Notes under the pieces: model-generated | What the model was told of the DNA's origin: nothing | The model's database searches: none | The model's input: the letters and a program-made list of their open reading frames with translations, nothing else | In this document: positions 41,140 to 48,918 of the stretch, piece by piece | Position numbering within the stretch: position 1 is the stretch's first letter | Layout: every line of letters begins with the position of its first letter | Translations under genes and position numbers: made by a program | Assembly: GCF_014654895.1 (NCBI RefSeq) | Contig: NZ_BNBE01000004.1 | Location: 620,001 to 684,000, forward strand | DNA length: 64,000 nt | Direction: 5' to 3' | Origin: Streptomyces filamentosus | Lineage (GTDB): Bacteria > Actinomycetota > Actinomycetes > Streptomycetales > Streptomycetaceae

Positions 41140-41424
41140 CTCGTACTTCCTCTCGGTCGAGGTGCGGAGCCCCAGCGGGATACGGGAGCCACGACACCGT
41201 CTCGAAAAGCGATGAAACGTTCTTGCTTCGGACATTTCGGATGCGACCGCCGACCGGATGCGCCCCCACGGCCGTTGCGGCCGGATGGAGGTACGGGCCC
41301 GCCTCCTCCGGCGGCGGACCGAAAAAAGTCACCCGCGAGGTGAAACCGGCGAGCGGCCGGCCGGCGAAGTCCTCCACGACACAGGGTTCGAGACCTTGCT
41401 CGAATGCTCGAAGGGATGCTCGCC

Positions 41425-42252
41425 ATGACTTCTCGCTCCGCCGGCGCCACGATGGCCCTGGGCGCCGTCACCCTCCTCACTCTCGCGTCCGGCGCCCCCG
41501 CGCTGGCCGCCCAGCAGGCCGACGAGGCCACCGTGTCCGTCCTGCACGCCGTCCCGGGACTCACGGTCGACGTCTACGCCGGCGACAAGGAGCTGCTCCC
41601 CGACTTCGCACCCGGGACGCTGACCGACCCCCTCAAGCTGGCCGCGGGGTCCTACGACATCAAGGTCTTCAAGGACGGCGAGGGGCCCGGCGGCACCCCG
41701 GCGATCGAGAAGACGGTCGAGGTCCCCGCCGGCGCGAACGCGACCCTGGTCGCGCACCTGACGGCGGACGGCAAGCCGGCCCTCGACGCCTTCGTCAACG
41801 ACACCTCCAAGGTCCCGGCGGGGAAGGCCCGGCTCACCGTCCGGCACGTCGCCGCCGCACCCGCGGTCGACGTGCGGGCCGACGGCAAGGCCGTCTTCAA
41901 GGGGCTGGAGAACCCGAAGGAGGCCAAGGGCGAGGTGGCGGCGGGCACCGTCTCCGCCGACGTCGTCCTCGCGGGCACCGACACCGTCGCCGTCGGACCC
42001 GCCACGCTCGACCTCGCCGAGGGCAGCAACACGATCGTGTACGCCTGGGGCAGCGCCGCCGACAAGAACCTCGCGCTGAAGACCCAGACCCTCACCGGCA
42101 TGCACTCCGCGCCCTCCGGCGTCCCCGCGGGAGAGACGGGGCAGGCGGCCCCCGTCAACGACGCCGCGCAGATCGGCGCGCTCTCCGCGGGCGCCCTGGT
42201 GACCCTCGGCGCGGCCGCCGTCCTGCTGCGCCGGCGCACCGACGCCGGCTGA
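41425..42252 (+). CDS. secreted DUF4397 protein with C-terminal membrane anchor
   Basis: ATG 41425 follows GAAGGGA by 8 bases (upstream in-frame ATGs at 41404 and 41416 lack a site); 275 residues. The signal peptide ends at PALAAQ. Residues 40-215 form the DUF4397 domain: VSVLHAVPGLTVDVYAGDKE, ARLTVRHVAAAPAVDVRADG and NTIVYAWGS. The end has a hydrophobic stretch (GALSAGALVTLGAAAVLL) followed by RRRT, the shape of a sortase-anchored protein, but no LPxTG motif; only VPAGETG precedes it. The next gene encodes a class F sortase, a pairing often seen in actinobacteria. Probable cell-surface protein. Confidence 0.88.
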   Translation: MTSRSAGATMALGAVTLLTLASGAPALAAQQADEATVSVLHAVPGLTVDVYAGDKELLPDFAPGTLTDPLKLAAGSYDIKVFKDGEGPGGTPAIEKTVEVPAGANATLVAHLTADGKPALDAFVNDTSKVPAGKARLTVRHVAAAPAVDVRADGKAVFKGLENPKEAKGEVAAGTVSADVVLAGTDTVAVGPATLDLAEGSNTIVYAWGSAADKNLALKTQTLTGMHSAPSGVPAGETGQAAPVNDAAQIGALSAGALVTLGAAAVLLRRRTDAG

Positions 42253-42268
42253 CGTCCCCGCACCTCCC

Positions 42269-42307
42269 GGGCCACCGGCGCCGACCCGACGGCGGCGCCG
42301 GTGGCCC
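42269..42307 (+). terminator. hairpin between DUF4397 and sortase genes
   Basis: 15-base stem (42269-42283 with 42293-42307; core GGGCCACCGGCGCC) and a 9-base loop. It may reduce read-through into the sortase gene rather than fully separate them. Confidence 0.75.
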
Positions 42308-42349
42308 GGCGGTCCCCCGGTCACACGCCCCCGGAAAGGCTCCAACGGC

Positions 42350-43036
42350 ATGGGAAGGCCCGCGATGGGACGAAGGCGGTTCCTCGGACTGGTCTCGGCG
42401 GTCATCGGTGTGTGTCTGACCGTCCTCCTCGGTCTGACCCTGGCGCGGAACGGTCCCGGGGCGCCGGCCGACTTCGGCGCCGACCCGGTCCGCGCGTCCG
42501 CTCCCGCCGCTTCCCCCCGGCCCCCGGGCGGGCGGTCCTCGCACGCTCCGGCCCCGGCCGTCCGCGACCGGGCCGCGGCGATCCCCGCGCCCGTGTCCGT
42601 CCGCATCCCCCGACTGCGGCTGGCGGCACCCGTCGAAGCCGTCGGGGTGGCTCCCGACGGCCAGGTGGCCGTGCCCGACGATCCCGCCCGCGCGGGCTGG
42701 TACCGCTTCTCCCCCTCCCCCGGCGCCGTCGCGGGATCCTCGGTCGTCGTGGGCCACGTCGACGCCACGGGACGGGGTCTCGGGGTGCTGGCCGCGTTGA
42801 GCGAGGTGCGGGAGGGCGACGAGGTCGTGGTGGACCGGCGGGACCGGTCCACCACGACGTACCGCATCACCTCTCGGCGCACCGTCGCCAAGGACGCGCT
42901 GGCCGGGTCCGGCGCCTTCCGCCGTGAGGGCCCGCCCGTGCTCACCCTCATCACGTGCGCGGGCCCCTACCTGCCGGAGGCCGGGGGGTACCAGAACAAC
43001 CTGGTCGTCACGGCCGCGGCGGTGGCGACCGGGTGA
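42350..43036 (+). CDS. class F sortase
   Basis: 228 residues: short Arg-rich start, one membrane anchor (LGLVSAVIGVCLTVLLGL), a Pro/Ala-rich linker (to about 75), then the sortase barrel. The catalytic His is in VVVGHVDATG and the Cys in LTLITCAGP, as in class F enzymes. The position of the catalytic Arg, usually in a Y-R-x-N-x-V-V-type strand, reads YQNNLVV here, so the Arg may be replaced by Gln or lie elsewhere. Sortases attach or process surface proteins at the outer membrane face; the upstream DUF4397 protein is the obvious candidate substrate. Confidence 0.9.
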   Translation: MGRPAMGRRRFLGLVSAVIGVCLTVLLGLTLARNGPGAPADFGADPVRASAPAASPRPPGGRSSHAPAPAVRDRAAAIPAPVSVRIPRLRLAAPVEAVGVAPDGQVAVPDDPARAGWYRFSPSPGAVAGSSVVVGHVDATGRGLGVLAALSEVREGDEVVVDRRDRSTTTYRITSRRTVAKDALAGSGAFRREGPPVLTLITCAGPYLPEAGGYQNNLVVTAAAVATG

Positions 43037-43367
43037 CGGGGTGCCGGGGCGCCGGGCGGTCACGGGCCGCCCGCGCCACGGCCGTGGCCACGGCGCCGGA
43101 CGACGACCTCGTCCGGGGCACTCGCGCCGGGGGCGGTCACGGCCGCTTCCACCGGTGGCGCGGGAACGAGCCCCCGGGGTCCACGCGGCACCACCCGCGC
43201 CGATCGGTCCCCGCCACTATCTCGGTTGCGCCGGTCCGGATCCACCGGTACCAACGGTGGGGGCCGGCCCCGCCCGGTGATCCCGACGATCAGCGAGCGG
43301 CGCCGGCCCCCGAACCGGGACGACGGCCTCGGCGCGCACGGCGTCCGAAGGCAGGACGAAGGACGCT
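43037..43367. other. 331-base intergenic region with one hairpin
   Basis: It holds a hairpin (CGGGCGG / CCGCCCG, 43053-43073) just after the sortase stop, probably its terminator. No credible gene is seen in the rest, which ends with the ribosome site AAGGA of the methyltransferase. Confidence 0.6.
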
Positions 43368-44222
43368 GTGGACAAGACCGAACTGATGGCGAAGGCACCC
43401 TCGATCGCGGCCTCCATGGCCGCCGCCGACGTGTCCCCCGGGATCCAGCTGGCCCAGACGCGCTACCGGGCCGCGCTCGTCTCCGGCTGGGGCGTCCCGG
43501 CCGGAGCCTCGGTCCTGGAGGTCGGCTGCGGCCAGGGCGACATGACGGCCGCCCTGGCCGAGGCCGTCGGCCCGCGGGGCAGGGTGGTCGCCGTCGACAT
43601 CGCGGACCCGTCGTACGGCGCCCCGGTCACCCTGGGACAGTCGGCGGAGCACCTCAAGGCGTCGCCGCTGGGCTCCCGCATCGACTTCCGCTTCGGCCTG
43701 GACGTCCTCGACGAGGCGGTCGCCTTCCCCGACGACGGCTTCGACCACGTGGTCCTGGCGCACTGCTCCTGGTACTTCGAGTCCCTGGACCGGCTGGGGG
43801 CGACCCTCGCCCGGGTCCGCCGCTGGGCACGGAACCTGTGCTACGCCGAGTGGGACCTCACCCCCGGCTCGGCCGAGCAAATGCCCCATCTGCTGGCGGT
43901 GCTGATCCAGGGTCAGATCGAGGCGAGCGGATCGCGGGGCGAGGGAAACGTACGCACGCCGTTCTCGCGCGAGAGCCTGCTCCGGGCCCTCCCTGCGGCG
44001 GGCTGGGACCCCGCCCCGGCGCAGGCCGTCGACACGACCGCGCTCCAGGACGGCGACTGGGAGGTGGACGCCTGCATGGCACTGCTCGACGACGCGGACC
44101 GGATGGCCGGACTGCCGCGGACGGTGAGGGAGCTGGTGCTGAGCCAGGCGGACGTGCTCCGGTCCCTGGCGAAGCGCCGTGGCAACGTGCCGCTGCCGGC
44201 CTACTCGCTGACCGCCCGCTGA
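43368..44222 (+). CDS. SAM-dependent methyltransferase
   Basis: 284 residues from GTG 43368. Class I Rossmann motif I is VLEVGCGQGDMTAALAEAV near residues 47-65, followed by motif II VVAVDIADPSYG and DDGFDHVVLAHCSWYF. The C-terminal part has no recognised substrate domain, so the methyl acceptor (small molecule most likely) is unknown. The gene stands alone and converges on the PIG-L gene. Confidence 0.88.
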   Translation: MDKTELMAKAPSIAASMAAADVSPGIQLAQTRYRAALVSGWGVPAGASVLEVGCGQGDMTAALAEAVGPRGRVVAVDIADPSYGAPVTLGQSAEHLKASPLGSRIDFRFGLDVLDEAVAFPDDGFDHVVLAHCSWYFESLDRLGATLARVRRWARNLCYAEWDLTPGSAEQMPHLLAVLIQGQIEASGSRGEGNVRTPFSRESLLRALPAAGWDPAPAQAVDTTALQDGDWEVDACMALLDDADRMAGLPRTVRELVLSQADVLRSLAKRRGNVPLPAYSLTAR

Positions 44223-44322
44223 GCGGACCGCGGCACCGGCACCGGTCCCGGGCCGTGCCCCTCGACCGGTGCGAACGGGGATCGGCCCGGGTCCGGATCC
44301 GGCCCGCTCCGGGAGGCGCGGC

Positions 44323-45075
44323 CTAGCGGGGGAAGACCTCGAAGGTGACCGCCGGGCGGCCGCCGAAGCGGGCGGCGGAGCGGGTCGCGGTCTCGGTGAC
44401 GAACTCGCGGACATACTCCTCCGGCTTCCGGTCCGTCAGGGCCTCGATGTAGGCGCGGTGGCAGAGCAGCGACTCGATCGCCCGCTCCAGGCCGGGGCCG
44501 GCGTCGACGGCGTGGGTGGGGAAGCCGGAGGCGGCGACGGCGACCCACCGGACGCCGTCCCAGGGCGCGAGGCCCTGGTCGGCGAGTTCGGGGAAGATCC
44601 AGCGGTTGCCCGCGTCGGACGCCGCGTCGAGGACGGCCCGGCCGACCGCCACGTGGTCGGGGGTGTTGCGGGGCGCGCCCGGCCCGTCGCCCCAGCCGTC
44701 GCGGTGGTTGAGGGTGACGACGAGTTCGGGCCGGTGGCGGCGGATCGCGGCGGCGATGTCGCGGCGCAGCGCGGTGCCGTACTCGATGACGCCGTCGCGG
44801 TGGTCGAGGAACTCGACGGTGGTGACGCCGACGGCGGCGGCGCTCGCCCGCTGCTCGCGCTCGCGCAGCGGGGCGCAGACGTCCGGGGCGATCGTGTCGA
44901 TGCCGGCCTCGCCGCGGGTGACCAGGAGGTAGCCGACCTCCTTGCCGGCGTCGGTCCAGCTCGCGACGGCCGCCGCGCAGCCGTACTCCAGGTCGTCGGG
45001 GTGGGCGACGACGGCGAGGGCGCGCTGCCAGTCGCCGGGGAGTTCCGGCAGGTCGGTGGCTTCGTTGTCGGTCAT
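44323..45075 (-). CDS. PIG-L family N-acetylglucosaminyl deacetylase-like protein
   Basis: 250 residues; ATG 45075 overlaps the SIS gene stop. The zinc site motif AVVAHPDDLEYGCAAAVASW (His-Pro-Asp-Asp) is near 23-42, and a second ligand region NTPDHVAVGRAVLDAASDAG (His with the earlier HPDD) is near 140. FLDHRDGVIEY lies between. PIG-L enzymes remove acetyl groups from GlcNAc units of lipid or small-molecule conjugates such as mycothiol precursors. Coupling to a sugar isomerase points to amino-sugar metabolism. Exact substrate unknown. Confidence 0.9.
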   Translation of the reverse strand: MTDNEATDLPELPGDWQRALAVVAHPDDLEYGCAAAVASWTDAGKEVGYLLVTRGEAGIDTIAPDVCAPLREREQRASAAAVGVTTVEFLDHRDGVIEYGTALRRDIAAAIRRHRPELVVTLNHRDGWGDGPGAPRNTPDHVAVGRAVLDAASDAGNRWIFPELADQGLAPWDGVRWVAVAASGFPTHAVDAGPGLERAIESLLCHRAYIEALTDRKPEEYVREFVTETATRSAARFGGRPAVTFEVFPR

Positions 45076-46004
45076 GCCCGCAGGATACGGGCCGCGTCGG
45101 CGGCGGTCGGGCGGAACGCCCCGGCGAGGATGACGGAGCGCGAGACGTTGCGGGGCCGGTCGGGGTTGAGGCCGCGCCGGTCGGCGAGGGCGACGGCGAG
45201 CCGCTGGGCGCGGACCAGGGCGGCGACCGGGTCGACGGCGTCGGCGGTGAACAGGGCGCCGGTGGACTCGACTTCCTCGCGGAGCCCGGCCGGGACGGGA
45301 CCGACGCACCAGACGAGGCCCGCCCGGTCGCTGACGCTGATGGGACCGTGCCGGTACTCCATCGCCGGGTACGACTCCGTCCACGCGCGGGCCGTCTCGC
45401 GGAGTTTGAGGGCCGCCTCGTCGGCGATCCCGACGGTCCAGCCGGTGCCGAGGAAGGTGAACTGGGAGCGCCGCTCCCAGGCGGGCGGGAGCGGTTCGTA
45501 GAGGGCGAGTTCGGCGTCGGCCACGGAGGGCGCGAGGTCCACCCCCAGTCCGGCGCGCAGGAGTTGGAGGGCGGTGGTGGCGAACCGGGTCTGGACGACG
45601 GAGCGTTCGTCGGCGAAGGAGAGGTCCACGACCCGGTCGGCGAGCCGGGCGGCGGGGCTGCCGGGGACGCCGGTGAGGACGAGGGTGGGCCGCCGTCCGG
45701 CGGCGGCCGCCAGCAGGTCGACGACCTCGGTGGTGGTGCCGGAGCGGGTGAGGGCCACGATCCGGTCGTAGCCGCGGCCGAGCGGGGTCGGTTCGGAGGC
45801 GGGGAAGGCGTCGGTCTCGCCCGCCCCGAGGGACTCCCGCAGGGCCGCGTAGGAGCGGGCCATCAGGTACGAGGTGCCGCAGCCGACGACGGCGACCCGC
45901 TCGCCGGGCCGGGGCAGCCGGTCGGCGAGCCGTCCGGCGAGGGCTGCGGCGCGGCGCCAGCAGTCGGGCTGGCCGGCGATCTCGGCGGTGACGTGTGCGC
46001 TCAT
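45072..46004 (-). CDS. SIS-domain sugar isomerase/deaminase-like protein
   Basis: 310 residues with two SIS folds. Motifs: VAVVGCGTSYLMARSYAALR and IVALTRSGTTTEVVDLLAAA (the Ser/Thr-rich phosphosugar loop) in the first half, FLGTGWTVGIADEAALKLRE and ESYPAMEYRHGPISV in the second. The second half is like the isomerase domain of GlmS and AgaS. No glutaminase domain is present. It probably acts on an amino-sugar phosphate, perhaps produced with the co-transcribed PIG-L deacetylase. Length is between AgaS and the GlmS isomerase domain. Confidence 0.87.
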   Translation of the reverse strand: MSAHVTAEIAGQPDCWRRAAALAGRLADRLPRPGERVAVVGCGTSYLMARSYAALRESLGAGETDAFPASEPTPLGRGYDRIVALTRSGTTTEVVDLLAAAAGRRPTLVLTGVPGSPAARLADRVVDLSFADERSVVQTRFATTALQLLRAGLGVDLAPSVADAELALYEPLPPAWERRSQFTFLGTGWTVGIADEAALKLRETARAWTESYPAMEYRHGPISVSDRAGLVWCVGPVPAGLREEVESTGALFTADAVDPVAALVRAQRLAVALADRRGLNPDRPRNVSRSVILAGAFRPTAADAARILRA

Positions 46005-46080
46005 GGACGAGTTGTAGCGGCCCCCGGCGGGGCCGGACCATGTGCGATCGGAGTCCGGCGCTTGGACTTTCGCGCGCCGG

Positions 46081-46173
46081 GCCCCGCCGCGTACCGCCGG
46101 CCCCCGCCGCGTACCGCCGGGCCCTGCCCCGCCTCCGTACGGGCACCGCCCCCCCCTGTACGGGCACCGCCCC
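46081..46173. repeat. two sets of short tandem repeats between genes
   Basis: Two 20-base units (46081-46100 and 46101-46120) differ at one base and share GCCGCGTACCGCCGG. Two further copies of GTACGGGCACCGCCCC follow at 46137-46152 and 46158-46173, 21 bases apart. The region lies upstream of the SIS gene and downstream of the peptidase gene, and I see no gene in it. Confidence 0.8.
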
Positions 46174-46193
46174 GTCCCCGTGCGGGCTCCGCG

Positions 46194-47501
46194 TCAGAGT
46201 TCGTCGCGGGAGAGGGCGAGGAGCCGGTCGAGGACGCGGGGGCCACCGGCCCGGACGCCGTCGTGCTCGAACTCGTCGGTGACCCAGGTCCGCAGGCCCC
46301 GGATCGCGCGGGCGGTCTCCAGGGAGTGGGCGGTGTCCACGTACATGTCGTCGTGGTAGACGGCGGCGGCCACCGGGACCCGGTTGGCGGCCAGCCGCTC
46401 GGGGTCGTACAGCGGCGTCCAGTCGTCACGCCGGGCGAGGAGTCCGGCGGTCTCGCGCAGCGGGCGCAGCGCGGGGTCGGTGGTGAAGTGCCAGGGGTGG
46501 ACGGTCTCGCCGGTGAGCAGGACGGGCGCGCCGGAGGCGAGCGCGCCGGCCGCGTCGAACTCGGGGAAGTCCGCGCGGACCCGTTCGGCGGCCCAGTCGG
46601 TGGGGCCCCGGCCCTGGGCGTAGATGGCCTCGTGGAGGAGGGCGTAGAGCGGGTGGCCCGCGTACGAGAGGTGGGCCTGGACCTGTTCCAGGAAGGCGTC
46701 GGCGAGTTCCGGTCCGGTGGGGGTCGGCACGAAGGCGCCCTCCAGGAGGTGGTGGAGCTGGTGGGTGCCGTCGCCGGAGCCGAGGAGGATGCCGAGGGAC
46801 TGGAAGGCCTCGACGGTGAGGAGGCCGCCGCCGGGCAGCACGACCTCGCGCTCCAGGAGGTGGGCGGCGACGGCGCGGACGCGTTCGGCGTCGCGCGGGT
46901 AGCGGGCGAAGTGGGCCTCGTTCTTGCGCCGGATCCGGGGGAAGGCGGCCTCGTAGACCTCGTCGGCGGTGGCGTCGAGGGACGGCAGGCCGCCGGTGAC
47001 CAGGACCCGCTCCAGGCCCTCGGGGGCGGTGGAGAGGTAGTGGACGGCGCAGAAGCCGCCGAAGCTCTGGCCGAGGACGGTCCAGGGGGCGCCGCCGGTG
47101 AGCCTGCGGCGGATCAGCTCGCAGTCCCGGACGATGGAGTCGGCGCGGAAGTGCACGAGGTGGTCGGCCTGGGCGGCGGCGTCGCCGCGCAGCGGGAGGG
47201 TCTGGCGGTTGGCGGGGGTGGAGCGGCCGGTGCCGCGCTGGTCGAGCAGGAGCACCCGGAACTCGCGGAGGGCCCGGTCGAGCCACGCCTGCCGGCCGAT
47301 GAAGCGGCGGGCGCCGAAGCCGGGACCGCCCTCCAGGTAGAGCAGCCAGGGCAGCCGCTCGCGCTCGGCGTCGCCCAGTCCGGCGGCGGTGACCTCGCGG
47401 GCGTACACCTCGATGAGCTCGCCGTCGGGGCGGTCGTGGTCGAGGGGGACGGGGAAGTGGTGGTCGGTGACGACGACGCCGGGCTGGCGGTAGGTGGTCA
47501 A
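46194..47501 (-). CDS. proline iminopeptidase-like alpha/beta hydrolase (S33 type)
   Basis: 435 residues, no signal peptide. The alpha/beta-hydrolase core shows WLLYLEGGPGFGAR (oxyanion HGGPG-like loop), LLLDQRGTGRS, and the nucleophile elbow GQSFGGFCAVHYL. The late His is probably the one in AAAVYHDDMYVD or VHPWHF. The length and DQRGTGRS resemble the prolyl aminopeptidase/S33 family found in Streptomyces, which removes an N-terminal residue, often proline. It could also be a hydrolase with another substrate. Confidence 0.87.
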   Translation of the reverse strand: MTTYRQPGVVVTDHHFPVPLDHDRPDGELIEVYAREVTAAGLGDAERERLPWLLYLEGGPGFGARRFIGRQAWLDRALREFRVLLLDQRGTGRSTPANRQTLPLRGDAAAQADHLVHFRADSIVRDCELIRRRLTGGAPWTVLGQSFGGFCAVHYLSTAPEGLERVLVTGGLPSLDATADEVYEAAFPRIRRKNEAHFARYPRDAERVRAVAAHLLEREVVLPGGGLLTVEAFQSLGILLGSGDGTHQLHHLLEGAFVPTPTGPELADAFLEQVQAHLSYAGHPLYALLHEAIYAQGRGPTDWAAERVRADFPEFDAAGALASGAPVLLTGETVHPWHFTTDPALRPLRETAGLLARRDDWTPLYDPERLAANRVPVAAAVYHDDMYVDTAHSLETARAIRGLRTWVTDEFEHDGVRAGGPRVLDRLLALSRDEL

Positions 47502-47567
47502 CGGTGCTCCTGCGGCTGTTCCTGCTCCGTACTCCCCCAGTGGATCACGGCCCGGCGGCGGTCGGGG

Positions 47568-47963
47568 TCATCCGGTCTGCATGACCGCGATGACGTTCCC
47601 CGCCGGGTCGGTGAACCAGGCGATGCCCCGGGGTCCGCCCTCGCCGGCGTTCCGCACGATGCCCTTCCCGTCGGCGTCGAAGCCGGGGTAGCGCTCGAAG
47701 ACCGCGCCGCGGGCCGTCAGGTCGTCCACGGCCCGGTCGATGTCCTCGACCTCGAAGTTGAGGATCGTGAAGGAGGCGGGGGCGTGGTCCTCCTTGGGGT
47801 AGACGAAGACCCGGGCCCCGCCCGGCAGGGTCAGGAACAGCATCCGCATGTCCCCGGTCCCGGCGTCCTCCACGGTCAGGCCGAGGGCGTAGCCGTAGAA
47901 GCGCCGGGCGGCGTCCAGGTCGTCGACCGAGAAACTGCCGTACGCCGTCGTCTCGCCGAACAT
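47568..47963 (-). CDS. single-domain VOC/glyoxalase-like protein
   Basis: 131 residues. GSFSVDDLDAARRFYGYALG, VFVYPKEDHAPASFTILNFE and TDPAGNVIAVMQTG form one complete VOC module, which would act as a dimer. Common family annotations are lactoylglutathione lyase or bleomycin resistance-like. No metal ligand set was confirmed. The gene stands alone between the peptidase and NAD synthetase genes, on the same strand. Confidence 0.87.
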   Translation of the reverse strand: MFGETTAYGSFSVDDLDAARRFYGYALGLTVEDAGTGDMRMLFLTLPGGARVFVYPKEDHAPASFTILNFEVEDIDRAVDDLTARGAVFERYPGFDADGKGIVRNAGEGGPRGIAWFTDPAGNVIAVMQTG

Positions 47964-48044
47964 GGCGTGCTCCCTTCCGGGGCCCCGGGCGCGGGGCCCG
48001 CCCTTCCAGGATCCGCCCGCCCGGCGCGGCGCGCACGGGACCGC

Positions 48045-48875
48045 TCAGGGGGCGATCGGCAGCTGCCGCTTGTGCTCGGTGAGGTCGTAGCGGCGGACGA
48101 TCGCGGCGCGGGCGGCCTCGGCGACCGGCTTGCCCTCCAGGAAGTCGTCGATGTCGTCGTAGGTGACGCCGAGGGCGTCCTCGTCGGGCTTGCCCGGGTC
48201 CAGGGTCTCCAGGTCGGCGGTGGGGACCTTCCAGACCAGTCCGGCCGGGGCGCCGAGCTCGGCGGCGACGGCGCGGACCCGGCGCTTGGTGAGGCCGGTG
48301 AGCGGGACGAGGTCGGCGGCGCCGTCGCCGAACTTGGTGAAGAAGCCGGAGACGGCCTCGGCGGCGTGGTCGGTGCCGACGACGAGCCCGTCCCGCGCGC
48401 CGGCCACGGCGTACTGGGCGATCATGCGCTGGCGGGCCTTGATGTTGCCGTGCACGAAGTCCTGGTGGTGGGCGTCGCGGAAGGTGACGCCGGCGGCGAG
48501 GGTGGCGTCGAGGGCCGCGTCGGAGGCCGCCTTGACGTCGACGGTGAGGACCTCGTCGGCGCGGATGAAGTCGAGGGCGGTCTGCGCGTCGTGCTCGTCG
48601 GCCTGGACGCCGTACGGCAGGCGCATGGCGTAGAAGCGGGCCTCGTGGCCGGCGGCGCGGGCGCGCTCGACGGCGAGCTGGCAGAGCCGGCCGGCGGTGG
48701 TGGAGTCCACGCCGCCGCTGATGCCGAGGACGAGGGAGCGCAGTCCGGTGGTGGTGAGGCGTTCGGTGAGGAAGGCCACCCGGCGCTCGATCTCGGCGGC
48801 CGGGTCGAAGGTCTCGGAGACCTGGAGCTCCCGGGCGATCTGCTGCTGGCGGTCGGTGGGCGCCGGGTCGGTCAC
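48045..48875 (-). CDS. nadE: ammonia-dependent NAD+ synthetase
   Basis: 276 residues, close to the 275 of Escherichia coli NadE. The PP-loop ATP pyrophosphatase motif is GISGGVDSTTAGRLCQLAVE, followed by RLPYGVQADEHDAQTAL. NGNIKAR-type region reads VHGNIKARQRMI, and TDHAAEAVSGFFTKFGDGAA and LTGLTKRRVRAVAAELGAP are the conserved NAD-synthetase blocks. It amidates deamido-NAD+ with ammonia and ATP. There is no glutaminase domain, which actinobacterial NadE-type proteins otherwise often carry. Confidence 0.95.
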   Translation of the reverse strand: MTDPAPTDRQQQIARELQVSETFDPAAEIERRVAFLTERLTTTGLRSLVLGISGGVDSTTAGRLCQLAVERARAAGHEARFYAMRLPYGVQADEHDAQTALDFIRADEVLTVDVKAASDAALDATLAAGVTFRDAHHQDFVHGNIKARQRMIAQYAVAGARDGLVVGTDHAAEAVSGFFTKFGDGAADLVPLTGLTKRRVRAVAAELGAPAGLVWKVPTADLETLDPGKPDEDALGVTYDDIDDFLEGKPVAEAARAAIVRRYDLTEHKRQLPIAP

Positions 48876-48918
48876 GGAAATCTCCTCGTCGGAACGGGTG
48901 GGGACGACGGGTCCGACT

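Noticed and set aside
39853..41343. 496-residue plus-strand frame covering the second DUF2071 gene
   Set aside because: It runs in another frame through a gene with clear family motifs and a strong ribosome site, and through a terminator hairpin.
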